Source: Avena insularis
Taxonomy: Eukaryota > Streptophyta > Magnoliopsida > Poales > Poaceae
NCBI GenBank assembly: GCA_023614405.1
Contig: CM042684.1
Coordinates: 468,109,650 to 468,173,649, forward strand
Direction: 5' to 3'
Length of the DNA stretch: 64,000 bases
Positions 22,566 to 36,088 of the stretch are shown here, piece after piece. Made by a program: the position numbers and the translations under genes. Under the pieces are notes generated by a model, which worked only from the letters and a program-made list of their open reading frames with translations, made no database searches and was not told the DNA's origin. The first letter of the stretch is position 1, and each line of letters starts with the position of its first letter.

Positions 22566-24243
22566 TGTTGGGTCCGCAACATAGAAAATAAATTTTTTCC
22601 TACGATGTGAACTACACGCCAAGATCTATCTACTAGGTACAAAACAACGGGTGGACATACATCCAACGAGAACTTACCCTCGTAGACAACGAGCTTTGTT
22701 AACGGGTAGGAACTCGTGGTTGATGTAGTCGTACACTTGCCGATCTCAAGATCGTGATGAAGTCCAGCAGGTCCGCCCAGACGCCCATCGATCCAGCTCC
22801 AGCACCACCAAGTCCAGCACCGCAGCAGCGGTGCATTCGTGATCGCACACACGTCCGTACCCGACAACCTCCGCCCTCGCTCCAGCAAAGCGCGAAGCAG
22901 CAACTCCTTTCCGAGATAAAGCCACCGGAACATGTATCTCGCTAATCCGAGACCATGGGGAATAATACTAGAGGAGGAGAGATCCTTCACAAGGAGGTGT
23001 GTGTGAGAAGTGAGGAGGGTGGCCTTTTATAGGAGGAGGGGGTGCCCTCCTTCATGGCCATGCATGGAGGGGTGACCTTCACCTTCTCCATTCATGTGGT
23101 GGTAACCCCTCCACATTAAAATGCCCCTTCACATTCTCTTTTAAAGTCTCCACTTTAAATGCATTAAATTTCTCCAAATTTAATGCTCTCTCATTTAATA
23201 AAAATCTTTTATTATTTTTATTCAGAATTTTGTTAATTACTTTAATTAACAAACATTCACATAAAACCCATTGCAACATTTCAATATTACATGCAGAACC
23301 AATTTCAGCAATTTCACCCGAAACAGTCTCGGTGTCTATTGAAATAATTCCAGCGCTTTCTTAGATCTTTATCTGAAACATATTTGCTCCAAATGGTGTC
23401 GGTATCACTTAAGTGTGTCACCCTACGGTTCGCGAATAATACAGACATGATCGAGACCCCTCTCCGATCAATAATCAGCAGCGGGACCTGGAGATCCATA
23501 CTGACTCCTACACATTCAACGATGACTTCTGTGATCGTGAGAACCTTTAACGCTAGTAACTAAATCCCTTTGTCTCGTGATATATTACATGTTCGAGATT
23601 CGATCATCGGTATCTCCATACCTAGTTTGATCTCGTTGCCGACATGCACTCTTTTCTCGTTCCCGTGATATAACATTCTAGTGATCACATCACTTGCTTG
23701 CAAGCTATTTCAATGTGATATCACCGAGAGGGTCCAGAGTATATCTATCCGTCATCAGGATGGACAAATCCCACTCTTGATCCATGAGCCTCAACATAAC
23801 ACCTTCGTAGCACTGAACCCACCTTTATAGTCACCCTGTTACGATGTGACGTTTGATGTTATCAGGATACTCTTCCGGTGTTAGCAATTAACATAATCTC
23901 ATGGTCTAAGGATAAAGATTACTTCGTATGATGTTATAGCAATATAAACATAATGACTTTGATCGTAATGCTATACTTCGGATGAATGTTCATCACATCA
24001 TTCCACCAATGGTGTGATCTTGTTATTAACAACATCCAATGTCCATGATCAGGAAACCTTGATCTGTTAATCAACAAGCTAGTCTATAAGAGAGGCATAA
24101 TTAGGAACCCTTTTTGTTTATTAAACACACATGTATTGATGTTTCTGATCAATACAATTCTAGCATGTAAAATAAACATTTATCATAAACATGGAATAAG
24201 ATAATAACCACTTTATTATTGCCTCTCGGGCATATCCCCTTTA
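22566..24243 (-). repeat. E1 3' LTR (type A)
   Basis: 1678 bases, plus-strand start TGTTGGGTCCGC. Its inner end reads TTTA where the family has TTCA, so the terminal dinucleotide on the minus strand is TA, not TG. It is next to the polypurine tract at 24244-24258. Confidence 0.9.
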
Positions 24244-24258
24244 GTCTCCCACTTGCAC
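24244..24258 (-). other. E1 polypurine tract
   Basis: Minus strand GTGCAAGTGGGAGAC directly before the 3' LTR, the second-strand primer site of Copia elements. Confidence 0.85.
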
Positions 24259-27200
24259 TAGAGTCAATAATCTAGTTTGAAAAACTTTGCGTATTGAACA
24301 CCTATGGCTTTCTGGTGTTGCATATACGCGATTGCTAGTGGTTAACATAATCTCCGGATTCTACAGTTTCAGGTCCGTGTGTATCTGCATGTCTCTGCGT
24401 CTCTACGCATCACTTATTCTCAAATGAGATGGCATTATATATATTTGGTCCTTTGGTGAGACCTTTAGTTCGTTCGGCTCAAAATATGTTGATATTATTG
24501 TCACACAATATATCTTCATAGTATAGCCCACTTTGAACCACACCTAGTTTGATAACAAACTACTTAACACAAATGCCCTCCTTTGCTGCTACTATAGCAG
24601 TCATATACTTAGCCTTTTGTTGTAGTATCCGTCATAATGTCTCAACTTTGGAACTCATCCAAATCCATCATGGAACATCCTTTCCATTACATTGTGCCAC
24701 CCATAGTCTAAATTGAGATAAATTTAATTTGTATCTTGTGACAAAACTAGTATCAATGTAACACTTTACAATGAACTACCTTTAACTATTTGTCACTTAT
24801 ACATGATATATTCTTAGTTCTTCCAAAGCTCATAAGAATATCTTCACTATTGTCCAGTGATCATCTTATGAATCATTCTGGTATATGCTCATAACATTTA
24901 GAGCATAGGACATTCTGGATATATACATATCATGGTATAATCGATCAAAATTTTCATGTGATTTTACTCACCAAGTGAATCTTGATACAATCCTTTCCAT
25001 GCAGCAAGAACCTTTCTTGTTGTTTCCATATTGAACCCTTTCAATATCTTATATATATATGTCTGGCACAACCATATTAGCGCCTTAATCTATCCATATA
25101 GATATTGATGCCTAATATTCTGGGTTTGCCCAAGTCTTTCATCGATAATGAAATCATTAACTTGTGTCAATTCAAGATACATCATTTCCAATCAACAATA
25201 TATCCTCTACATAATATATTAGAAATATGTCTCAGCGCTCCCACTTAATTTCTTGCAAATGCAAGCATCTTCATCATCTCCGATGAATTTAAACTCTTTT
25301 AATAGTTTCATCATGGTGAAGATTCCAACTCCGCTATGCTTACTTCAACTATTGAAGTTTACATGCCATTTTAGCACCCTTTGAATTAACAAAACCCTTC
25401 AGACCATGTCATGTACACGTCCTAGGTTACCGTTCTATTAGAAGAACCTTGTTTTGTTTATTCAACTACCATATACCAAATTATATGTAGTGGTTGCTAC
25501 ATTAATCCGTCAAGACTATATATCGCTATGAAAGATCAAATCTTGTCATAGTCAATTCCTTGAACATTGTCGTAAACTTCTTTCCGACATGTTGACTATT
25601 TCATAGATGTTAAACATCCATGTCTTATTTCTTTATAGATCCAAACACGACCGATAGGCTTCACGCCTTTCCGGAGGGTCTTCCAAGTTCAGAAACTTGA
25701 TTTCTTGTGTATGGATACTATCATAGATTCTATGACTTCTAGTCATTTTATGGAGTCAGGGCCCATCATCACTTCTTTGCATGTAGTCGGTTCATCATTG
25801 TCAAAACAATAACGACTTGCTTATCAAATCTTACTATTTGATTCTTACCGACCCACACGGTTCTATAGGAACTCTAATCTCCGAGATCACACCTTTTATA
25901 ATCACGAGAGCCATGAGCATTGTGGCATGCCAAGGACACTTTCCGCGCTACCGTTACTTAGCACATATAGCTAAGGTTCAACAACCTTATCAAAGTTCTA
26001 TTGTCCTCCCACTTAACTTTTCACGAAAAATTCCTTCTCAAGAAACTTGACGTTCCAAGTAACAAACTCTTTTGTCCTCAGTGTTATGGAGAAATTCCCA
26101 AAAAATTCTTTGGGATAACCTACAAAGACGTGCTTATCCGACTTTGGTTGTAAACATTTTACTTATGCATAGCATACCAAAATTTTAAAAAAGACAATTC
26201 GGGTTTTATCCCAAACCATAACTCATATGGTGTCATTTCAATGGATCACGATGGTGCTCTTTTCAGTGTAAAAGCGGTAGTCTCTAAAGCTTCAATCCTT
26301 AAAACATAATGGCAGTTTTATAAATGACACCCTTGATCTTACCATGTCAAACATGGTTTGATTTTATCTCTCGAATATGCCATACTCCTATGGTTTATCG
26401 GGAAACACAAATCATGGAACAATTCCTCAAGTCTTTGGTGTTTTTGCTAAACATGTAACTCAAATATCTTCCTTTATGATCGAATCATAAACTCTTTATT
26501 TTCTTGTTACAATGATTTTCCACTTCATCTTGAAAGTCTTTGAACAATTTTCAAATGTTTCATACTTGTTCCTTATTAAGTAAATATACAGATATATTCA
26601 CTCAAATTTTCGGAGAAAGCATATGAAGCAAAAAAGATCCATCGCATATGGCTACACATAATGGACTATGCACATCAGCATGCACAATTTCCAATAAGCT
26701 AGTCATCCGTTCCTCTCTGCCCTATGGACGGAGTTTCAATTATCTCGAGGAAAGTCTCACATGCGTCAATTGATCAAAATCAAAGGCTCCAAAAATCCAT
26801 CAACATGGAGTTTCTTCATGTTTTCTTTCAAATATAATTTAAACAGCGATGCCACTTCATAAGTGATCTTTCAATCATTTGTCTTGCGACATTTTAGCAA
26901 TAGTGTTTATGGATGTGATTTCTCCAACCAGACTTGTAAAAGTTCATCCATCCTTTATGGAATACCGTAATTATTTGAACAACCATTGTTCTCATAATAC
27001 CGAAACAAAATAACAATTATTTAAACAAATCTTGAAGGCTTGGTTTGATGACAACGAAAAACACAATAACACTTTATTTGTTTTCGATGAACATCATCAC
27101 TCATTCTCTTGCTAGTTACTTAGGCCATTGTAGTTCATGAATTGCGTTGTCCTGTATGACACTTCATACCAACCAATTCGGTATCCAACACCGGTATCCA

Positions 27201-28080
27201 ATACCTAAGAACCACATTGTTTAACAAGCAAGGAATACAGCCATAACATGTATATCTTCTATATACCTAAGTTGGACATCTCCAACCTTTTCTTTTCTGC
27301 CAAATATTTTATAGATTCTCTTTTAGCAATTCCTTTTCTTTTAAAAGAATCTATCAATATCAATAGTGGTGTCATCAACATAACACATGGTACAAAGCGT
27401 ATATAGTCAACTACTAATACCTTTGGACTTGCACTTTGAAGTGGATCACCATCATCAAATGTTTGGTGTTCTTTCAAAAATCCATTCTATAGTAATCTAT
27501 TAGTGTAGTAAACATTTTACTTACAGCTTCTATTCATCCTTATCATGACAACTTTCATGATCAAGCTACTATAGCTTATAAGGAAGAATCACGAGTATAA
27601 TATCAGTTCCCAAAACCTTTTTGGTAGATTCAGATGCCTAGCATCTCCATCCTTCACAAATTATCATACACTATGAGAACATGTATTTTGCTAATTTATA
27701 CTCTATCATAATGCAACCAAAAACATTGTTTCAGATATCACACTATCTTTCACACATGCTAGTTTCTGAAACAATTTTCAGCTCCAATATAATCTTGATA
27801 TTAAAACAACTTTTGGATATCAATAATCATGGAGGCAAACATGATACTTTAGATACTAACATTGGAATTCTTACTCTTGATTTAATACCACTTATTAAAT
27901 TTCGTGGAGTAAATAGAGTTTGCTGAAAGTTTACAATAGGACTTATAAACTTTAAATTGACATTCAGAACAATACGATACCAGTTCGTAAAGTAAATATC
28001 CAGAATTCTATAGGTTTATTATCTCAAATAAAAACTAAGCATAAGGTAGAAAACGAATGCCAATGACTACAACAAACTAT
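24259..28080 (-). pseudogene. E1 coding-dead gag-pol derivative
   Basis: No frame longer than about 80 residues exists in 3.8 kb, yet the DNA can be aligned by eye on the minus strand with the gag-pol of E2 and E4. For example 26200-26260 corresponds to the integrase C-terminal stretch and 25020-25330 to the region around the reverse transcriptase. It aligns still better with the interior of E3, sharing many substitutions and indels with it. Thus it is a common, long-dead derivative of gag-pol. It cannot encode its own enzymes and must have used those of another element. Confidence 0.8.
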
Positions 28081-28511
28081 GCAAATTCACTTTGATTTAA
28101 TTTATGACAAATTTGGTTCGACTAATCCAAATTAAAAATGAACTCCCACTCAAAAATGACATCCCTCGTGCCTTTTTGGTGATTACATGAACCAAATCCA
28201 CTACACCAAGTCCGATCATCACGTGAGTTGATGTAGCTTCAAAGGTGAGCATCTATATGGGCATCATATCAACTATATGACTCATGCTTAACCTTTCGGT
28301 CCATGTTCCGAGGCCATGTCTGTACATGCTAGACTCGCCAAGTAAGAACCTTAGTACTCGCATGTGTAAAACTGTCTTACACCCGTTTGTATGAAAGCGT
28401 AGAGTCGAGTACACCCGATCATCACGTGATGTCTCGAAACACGATCCACGAAATGGTGCATACTTAAGGAAGAACACATTTTTATCTTGATATCTAAAAG
28501 AGGGATCATCT
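28081..28511 (-). other. E1 untranslated leader, distal part
   Basis: Non-coding leader of the type shared with E2 (34150-34590): the run with gaactcccactcaaaa, ccgatcatcacgtga and gatcatct. E2 interrupts it here; the leader resumes at 45635 and reaches the primer-binding site at 46241. Confidence 0.8.
28507..28511. repeat. E2 target duplication, left
   Basis: CATCT, repeated at 45635-45639. Confidence 0.9.
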
Positions 28512-30177
28512 TGTTGGGTCCGCAGCATAGAAAACAAAATTTTTCCTACGGTGTGAACTACACGCCAAGAACTATCTACTAGGTACAAAGCAAACGGGTG
28601 AACATACATCCATGGAAAACTTACCCTCGAAGACAACGAGTTTTGTTAACGAGTAGGAACTCGTGGTTGATATAGTCGTACACTTGCCGATCTCAAGATC
28701 GTGAGAAAGTCCGAGTGCCGCAACTCAGCAGCGCATCCGCACTCGCACACACGTTCAAGCCACCGGACAACCTCCACCTCATCACTCTAGCGATCCAGCA
28801 AAAGCAGCAAATCCTTCCAGACGAAATGCCACCGGGAACATGTATCTCGCTAATCCGAGACCATGGGGGAATAATTCTAGAGGGGGAGAGAGATCCTTCA
28901 CAAGGAGGTGTGTGGATGAAGGAGGGAATGGGTGGCCTTTTATAGGAGGAGGGGGGGTGCCCCCTCTCTCCATGGCCGGCGCATGTGGGGGGGGGTGACC
29001 CCTCACCTCCCCCATTCATGTGGTGGTAACCCCTCCACATTAAAATGCCTCTTCACATTCCCTTTTAAAGTCTCCACTTTAAATGCATTAGATTTCTCCA
29101 AATTTAATGCTCTCTCATTTAATAAAACTCTTTTTATTAAATTTATTCAGAATTTTGTTAATTACTTTAATTAACAAACATTCACATATAGCCCCTTGAG
29201 AAATTTCAATATCACATGCAGAACCACCTTCTGCAATTTCACCCGAAACAATTTCTGGTTTTTATTGAAACAATTCCTGCGCTTTGCAATTTTTTCGTCT
29301 GAAACATATGTGCTCCAAAATAGTGTCTGGTAACTCTTAAGTGTGCCACCCTACGGTTCACGAATAATGCAGACATGATCGAGACCCTTCTCCGATCAAT
29401 AATCAGCAGCGGGACCTGGAGATCCGTACTGACTCCTACACATTCAACGATGACTCCTGTGATCATGAGAACCTTTAACGCTTGTAACTAAATCCCTTTG
29501 TCTCTCGATATATTACATGTCCGAGATTCGATCATCGGTATCTCCATACCTAGTTTGATCTCGTTACCGACATGCACTCTTTTCTCGTTCCCGTGATATA
29601 ACATTCTAGTGATCACATCACTTGCTTGCAAGCTATCCTAATGTGATATCACCGAGAGGGCCCAGAGTATATCTATCCGTCATCTGGATTGACAAATTCC
29701 ACTCTTGATCCATGAGCCTCAATATAATACCTTCATAGTATTGAACCCATCTTTATATTCACCCTGTTACGGTGTGACGTTTGATGTTATCAAGATACTC
29801 TTCCGGTGTCAGCAATTAACATGATCTCATGGTCTAAGGATAAAGATTACTTCGTATGATGTTATAGCCATATAAACATAATGACTTGATCGTAATGCTA
29901 TACTTCGGATGAATGTTCATCACATCATTCCACCAATGGTGTGACCTTGTTATTAACAACATCCAATGTCCATGATCAGGAAACCTTGATCATCCTGTTA
30001 ATCAACAAGCTAGTCTATAAGAGAGGCATGACTAGGAACCCTTTTTGTTTATTAAACACACATGTATTGATGTTTACGAATCAATACATTTCTAGCATGT
30101 AAAATAAACATCTATCATGTATAAGGAATATATATAATAACAACTTTATTATTGCCTCTCAGGGCATATTTCCTTCA
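28512..30177 (-). repeat. E2 3' LTR (type A)
   Basis: 1666 bases, from TGTTGGGTCCGC to ..TTCCTTCA on the plus strand. On the minus strand a TATA-like cctataaaagg lies at about 28937-28947. Confidence 0.92.
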
Positions 30178-30192
30178 GTCTCCCACTTGCAC
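30178..30192 (-). other. E2 polypurine tract
   Basis: Minus strand GTGCAAGTGGGAGAC, same as in E1 and E4 and, in plus orientation, E3. Confidence 0.85.
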
Positions 30193-30210
30193 TAGAGACA
30201 ATAATCTAGT

Positions 30211-30723
30211 TCACATAGTGATAAATCTAACACCCATGGAGTTCTGGTGTTGATCATGTTTTGCCCTAGGGAGAACTTTAGTCAACGGATCTGCTACATT
30301 TAGGTCCGTGTGTACTTTACAAATCTTTATATCTCCATCCTTGACATGCTCGCGGATGGAGTGAAACCGGCGCTTAATATGCTTGGAATTCTTGTGAGAC
30401 CTTGGTTCCTTTGCGTTGGCTATGGCTCCATTGTTGTCACAATAGATCACCATCGGGTCCAACGACCGGGAACCACACCCGCCCGTATTGAACTCTTTCA
30501 TCCAAACTGCTTCCTGCGCCGCTTCTGAAGCAACAACATATTCCGCCTCCGTTGTTGATCCAGCCACCACAGGTTGTTTGGAACTCTTCCAACTAACTGC
30601 TGCTCCGTTCAAGAGAAATACGTATCCGGATTGAGACTTAGAGTCATCCGGATTGGTGTCAAAGCTAGCATCGACATAACACTTAGCGACTAGCTCTTCT
30701 TCACCTCCGTATATAAGAAACAT
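30211..30723 (-). pseudogene. E2 RNase H domain
   Basis: A 170-residue frame ending in a stop covers the Copia RNase H. Active-site stretches are CYVDASFDTNPDDSKSQSGY (first Asp), STTEAEYVVASEAAQEA (Glu) and IYCDNNGAIANAKEP (Asp), then HIKRRFHSIREHV and the C-terminal ADPLTK motif. The domain itself looks intact; it is separated from the reverse transcriptase by a frameshift near 30725. It would degrade the RNA strand of the RNA-DNA hybrid during reverse transcription. Confidence 0.9.
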
Positions 30724-30727
30724 ATCC

Positions 30728-31880
30728 TTAGTTCTTCTTAAGAACTTGAGGATGTTCTTTACCGCTATCCGATGTTCGAACTGGATCAGATTGGTACCTA
30801 CTAGTCAAACTAATAGCATGTGCCACATCCGGTCTTGTACATAGCATGGCATACATAATAGAGCCTATGGTCGAGGCATAGGGGATCTTATCCATCATCT
30901 CTCTTTCTTCCGCCGTAGCCGGACTTTGAGTCTTACTCAATGTCTTGCCTTGCAACATAGGTAAGAACCCCTTCTTACTTTCGTCCATATTAAACTTCTT
31001 TAATATCTTATCAAGGTATGTACTCTGCGATAGCCTAATTAGGCGCCTTGATCTATCTCTATAGATTTTAATGCCTAATATATATGATGCTTCACCAAGG
31101 TCTTTCATCGAAAATTTGCTGTTTAGATAACTTTTAACACTGTTTAAAAGATCTATATCATTTCCAATAAATAATATGTCATCCACATATAATATCAGAA
31201 ATGCCACATTGCTCCCACTCACTTTCTTGTAAATACAAGCCTCTCCATAAGTTTGGACAAATCCAAACTCTTTGATCACCTCATCAAAGCGGAGATTCCA
31301 ACCGTGATGCTTGCTTCATCCATAGATGGATCGCTGAAGTTTGCACACCTTATTAGCATCCTTAGGATCGACAAAACCCTTAGGTTGTATCATATACAAC
31401 TCTTCTTCAATCTTACCATTGAGGAACGCAGTTTTGACATCCATCTGTCATATTTCATAATCGAAATATGCAGCAATTGCTAACATAATCCTAACTGACT
31501 TAAGCATCACTACGGGAGAGAATGTCTCATCGTAGTCAACTCCTTGAATTTGTCGAAACCCCTTTGCGACAAGTCGAGCCTTATAGATGGTCACATTACC
31601 ATCAGCATCAGTTTTCCTTTTGAAAATCCATTTATTCTCCACGGCCTTTCGGTCGTGAGGTAAGTCCACCAAGTTCCAAACTTGGTTCTCGTACATGGAT
31701 TCCATCTCGGATTTCATGGCTTCTAGCAATTTGTTGGAATCCGGGCTCATCATCGCTTCTTCATATGTCGCAGGGTCATCCATTTCATCAATCATGAAAT
31801 TCATAACAGGATTGCCGGGGCTGCACGTGTCCTGCTTGACTGCGAGGTTGATAGTGTCCTCTTTCGGAGTTTCATGATCA
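30728..31880 (-). pseudogene. E2 reverse transcriptase domain, broken
   Basis: The N-terminal half (31448-31880, part of a longer frame) has ENKWIFKRKTDADG and KARLVAKGFRQIQGVDYDET. It ends at a TGA at 31448-31450 where the family has Trp, just before the conserved block with the first catalytic Asp. The block is still readable beyond the stop. The C-terminal half (30728-31279) carries the intact catalytic box YVDD in FLILYVDDILFIGND and SMKDLGEASYILGIKIYRDR. At least one frame change separates the halves. The enzyme copies element RNA into DNA; this copy cannot be made as one protein. Confidence 0.9.
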
Positions 31881-32010
31881 ATATCATTAGCTCTCTCTTC
31901 ATTAGGTGAAGTCAACTTCGAAACAACTTCTGGAGCTGCGCTACTCGCCATTTCATGAAGAGAAGGTTCAATAACCTCTTCGAGTTCTACCTTCCGACTA
32001 CTCACACCTT

Positions 32011-32751
32011 TCACGAGAAAATCCTTCTCAAGAAAGGATCCATTCTTGGCAACAAAGACCTTGCCCTCGGATCTGTGATAAAAGGTATACCCAATCGTTT
32101 CCTTAGGTATCCTATGAAGATGCATTTTTCCGCTTTGGGTTCGAGTTTACCCGGTTGAAGTTTCTTCACATAAACATCGCATCCCCAAACTTTAAGAAAT
32201 GACAGCTTAGGTTTGTTTCCAAACCATAATTCATACGGTGTCTTTTCAACGGATTTAGATGGTGTCCTATTTAAAGTGAATGTAGCGGTTTCTAGTGCAT
32301 AACCCCAAAATGATAGTGGCAAGTCAGTCAGAGACATCATAGATCGAACCATATCCAATAAAGTACGATTACGACGTTCTGACACACCATTACGTTGTGG
32401 TGTTCCGGCAGGCGTGAGTTGTGAAACTATTCCACAGTCTTTCATATGTGTGCTAAACTCGTAACTAAGATACTCTCCTCCACGGTCGGACCGCAGAAAT
32501 TTGATCTTTTTGTTACGATGATTTTCCACTTCATTCTGAAATTCTTTGAACTTTTCAAAAGTTTCAGACTTGTGTTTCATCAAATAGATATACCCATATC
32601 TACTCAAATCATTCGTGAAAGTAACAAAATAACGATATCCACCTCGCGCCGACACACTCATTGGTCCACACACATCAGTATGTATGATTTCCAATAGATC
32701 TGTCGCCCGTTCCATTGAACCGGAAAACGGCATTCTAGTCATCTTGCCCAT
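32011..32751 (-). pseudogene. E2 integrase domain
   Basis: A 246-residue frame contains the integrase core with all three catalytic acids: Asp in EIIHTDVCGPM, Asp in KFLRSDRGGEY and Glu in NGVSERRNRTLLD. FWGYALETATFTLNRTPSK and LSFLKVWGCDVYVKKL follow, as usual in Copia. The zinc-binding H-H-C-C part lies upstream (around 32794-32900) in another frame. The domain is well preserved, but its joining to the upstream and downstream domains is broken. Confidence 0.9.
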
Positions 32752-32793
32752 AAGGCATGGCTCACATGTATCAAATGATTCAAAATCAAGTGA

Positions 32794-33401
32794 TTACAAA
32801 AGTCCATCAGAATGGAGTTTCTTCATGCGTTTAACGCCAATATGACCTAGACGGCAAGTACACATATATGTAGATATATCATTATCAAGTTTAATCCTTT
32901 TAGCATCAACATTATGAATATGCGTAATACTACTATCAAGATCCAACAGAAATAAACCATTCAACATAGGTGCATGACCATAAAAGATATTATTCATATA
33001 AATCGAACAACCATTGTTTTCAGACTTAAATGAATAACCACTTTGCATCAAACACGATCCAGATACAATGTTCATGCTCAGTGCAGACACCAAATAACAA
33101 TTATTTAGGTTTATAACTAATCCCGATGGCATATGGAGAGGCAGCGTTCCGACGGCGATCACATCAACTCTTGATCCATTGCTGACCCGCATCGAGACCT
33201 CATCCCTTGGTAGTTGTCGCTTGTTCCGCAACCCCTGAACCGAGTTACATATATTAACAACCGATCCCGTATCAAATACCCAGTGCTCTCATGAGTACTA
33301 GTCAAGTACACATCAATAACATGTATATCACATATACCTTTGTTTGCCTTGCCGGACTTCTTGTCCGCCAAATACTTGGGGCGATTATGCCCAATGGCCA
33401 T
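32794..33401 (-). pseudogene. E2 zinc knuckle, protease and GAG-pre-integrase
   Basis: Frames here hold the protease and pre-integrase regions. The Copia protease motif DTGS is readable around 33262-33271 in the same frame as the open frame 32794-33231, which contains CYLVSALSMNIVSGSCLMQSG and, near its end, CRLGHIGVKRMKKLHSDGLL, the usual H-x-x-x-H-like start of the integrase zinc module. In the frame 33159-33401 a knuckle-like GHNRPKYLADKK is preceded by a shift. So protease residues survive but are out of frame with gag. Confidence 0.8.
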
Positions 33402-34148
33402 CCCCTTGCAATAGTAGCACTTTTCGATGTCGACTTAGGGCTAGCTCGGGGTTTCTTTTCAGGCGTGGCAACAGACTTGCCACCCTTCTTTCCCTTGTGC
33501 TTGCCTTTCTTGTCCTTCTTGAAACCGGTGGTCCTATTGATCATCAACACTTGATGTTCTTTCCTAATCTCCACTGCGGTCTTAAGCATTGTAAGCTCGA
33601 AGAGACTTCTTCATGCCTGCATATTATAGTTCATCACGAAGCTCTTGTAGCTAGGTGGCGAGATTGGAGAACACGATGTATGCCTAAGTCAATGGGAATC
33701 GTTATTCCCAAGGACACAAGCTTATCGCGCATTCTAGACATTTTGAGTACGTGCTCACTAACGGAGCTGTTTTCCTCCATCATGTAGCTAAAGAACTTTT
33801 CTGTAGCATTATAACTCTCTACGGCAGCATGGGTATCGAAAATCATTTTCAATTCTCCCATGGTATCAAAGGCATTGCCATTTTCGAAACGCTTTCGAAG
33901 TTCTGGCTCTAGCCCATACAGTATGCCGCAATGAACTAAGTTGTGGTCCTCCTGACGAGTTATATAGACGTTCTTTTCCTCGTCAGGCATGGGGGAGCTA
34001 ATGGGGGGCAGAGAAACTAGCACATATTGCTTTTGTGCAAAGGTGAGGAGAATCCTCAAGTTCATAGCCAGTTGGTGAAGTTGCTACCATTCGCAGCAAG
34101 TTTCTCTTTCTCCATGAACACATTGAAATTAAAAGCAGGTGGTGCCAT
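33402..34148 (-). pseudogene. E2 gag
   Basis: The start codon is at 34146-34148 (minus), preceded by tgttgtag as in E4, and the first residues (MAPPAFNFN) match the family. The frame 33634-34065 has NLRILLTFAQKQYVL, KNVYITRQEDHNLVHCGILY and SYMMEENSSVSEHVLKMSRM, typical of the Copia capsid (UBN2-type) domain. The basic region before the zinc knuckle (KGKHKGKKGGK) is in a separate frame at 33302-33589. Gag forms the particle in which reverse transcription takes place. Frame breaks occur near 34065 and 33620. Confidence 0.85.
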
Positions 34149-35186
34149 CTACAACAGAATTTGTAAAGTATATTTAGACTAAGTTTATGATAGATTGAGT
34201 TTAACTAATCCAAATTACTAATGAACTCCCACTCAAAAACCACATCCCTCGTGTCCTTTTGGTGATTATATGAACCAAATCCACTACACCAAGTCCGATC
34301 ATCACGTGAGTCGGTGTAGCTTCAAAGGCGAGCATCTATATGGGCATCATATCAACTATATGACTCATGCTTAACCTTCGTCCATGTTCGAGGCCATGTC
34401 AGTACATGCTAGGCTCGTCAAGTAAGAACCTTAGTATTTGCGTGTGTAAATCGTCTTACACCGTTGTATGAAAGCGTAGAGTTGAAAACACCCGATCATC
34501 ACGTGATGCCTCAAAACACGATCCACAAAACGGTGCATACTTAAGGAAGAACACATTTTATCTTGATATCTAAATGAGGGATCATCTTATAATGCTACCA
34601 AACGCGCCAAACTAGCAATATAAGATGCTAACATCTAATGTGTGAAGTGAGGTGATATGGTCCATGCATTAGATCTCTCTCATTTGCATTGTGGTATGAT
34701 CTCTATCATTCCTTTGTGTGTAAGGCCAAGGTCTATGGAACTTACACGTTAAGTGAGTTGTAAGAGTATGTATTATACATCTACTTACAACAATACCATA
34801 TCAAAATACTAGCCCAGCAACGATCTAAACTAGACGCCTCTAATTTATCAATTGCAAGTTTTACGTGGCTTAGGGCTTTCAGAGATAGAACCTGTCTAAC
34901 CTACGAACATGAACCACAACGAGGATAACCAAGTTATTAGTAACTCGTTGTAAATCAGATATTGACTATAGTAGGAGAGATGACACCATGACCACTTATG
35001 CAAAACAAGTTGCATGTCAGTCGTGGAACCGGTCTCATGTACGATGACATGTAAGGTTGGTCCAGGCCGCTTCATCCCACTATGCCACCAATATCCAAAG
35101 TACATAGAAGATGCAATAACATGATCATCATCGCCCACATATAAACATATGTGTACTATCCGTGCAAAGCACCTACGCATAGATCA
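34149..35186 (-). other. E2 untranslated leader
   Basis: About 1 kb without coding frames between the primer-binding site and gag. Long leaders are usual for BARE/Angela-like elements. It includes the site (near 34575-34590, gatcatcttataatg) that matches the point in E1's leader where E2 itself is inserted. Confidence 0.8.
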
Positions 35187-35199
35187 GGTTCTGATACCA
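35187..35199 (-). other. E2 primer-binding site
   Basis: Minus strand TGGTATCAGAACC, complementary to the 3' end of initiator methionine tRNA with one mismatch compared with TGGTATCAGAGCC of the other three elements. One base separates it from the 5' LTR. Confidence 0.85.
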
Positions 35200-35200
35200 C

Positions 35201-36088
35201 TGTTGGGTCCGCAGCATAGAAAACAAAATTTTTCCTACGGTGTGAACTACACGCCAAGAACTATCTACTAGGTACAAAGCAAACCGGTGGACATACATCC
35301 ATGGAGAACTTACCCTCGAAGACAACAAGTTTTGTTAACGAGTAGGAACTCGTGGTTGATGTAGTCGTACACTTGCCGATCTCAAGATCGTGAGGAAGTC
35401 TGAGCGCCGCAACTCAGCAGCGCATCCACACTCGCACACACGTTCAAGCCACCGGACAACCTCCACCTCCTCGCTCCAGCGATCCAGCGGAAGCAGCAAC
35501 TCCTTCCAGACAAAATGCCACCGGGAACATGTATCTCGCTAATCCGAGACCATGAGGGATAATTCTAGAGGGGGAGAGAGATCCTTCACAAGGAGGTGTG
35601 TGGATGAAGGAGGGAATGGGTGGCCTTTTATAGGAGGAAGGGGGGGTGCCCCCTCTCTCCATGGCCGGCGCATGGGGGGTGACCCCTCACCTCCCCCATT
35701 CATGTGGTGGTAACCCCTCCACATTAAAATGCCTCTTCACATTCCCTTTTAAAGTCTGCACTTTAAATGCATTAAATTTCTCCAAATTTAATGCTCTCTC
35801 ATTTAATAAAACTCTTTTTATTAAATTTATTCAGAATTTTGTTAATTACTTTAATTAACAAACATTCACATATAGCCCCTTGCAATATTTCAATATCACA
35901 TGCAGAACCACCTTCTGCAATTTCACCCGAAACAATTTCCGGTTTTTATTGAAACAATTCCTGCGCTTTGCAATTCTTTTGTCTGAAACATATGTGCTCC
36001 AAAATGGTGTCCGGTAACTCTTAAGTGTGCCACCCTACGGTTCGCGAATAATGCAGACATGATCGAGACACTTCTCCGATCAATAATC
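35201..36088 (-). repeat. E2 5' LTR, first part
   Basis: Starts TGTTGGGTCCGC and matches the 3' LTR up to the insertion of E3 at 36089. The remainder is at 44864-45634. Confidence 0.92.
36084..36088. repeat. E3 target duplication, left
   Basis: TAATC, repeated at 44859-44863. Confidence 0.92.

Noticed and set aside
22311..22622. 103-codon minus frame with repeated STRRSKA
   Set aside because: It is the translation of the 36-bp tandem repeat and runs into the E1 LTR.
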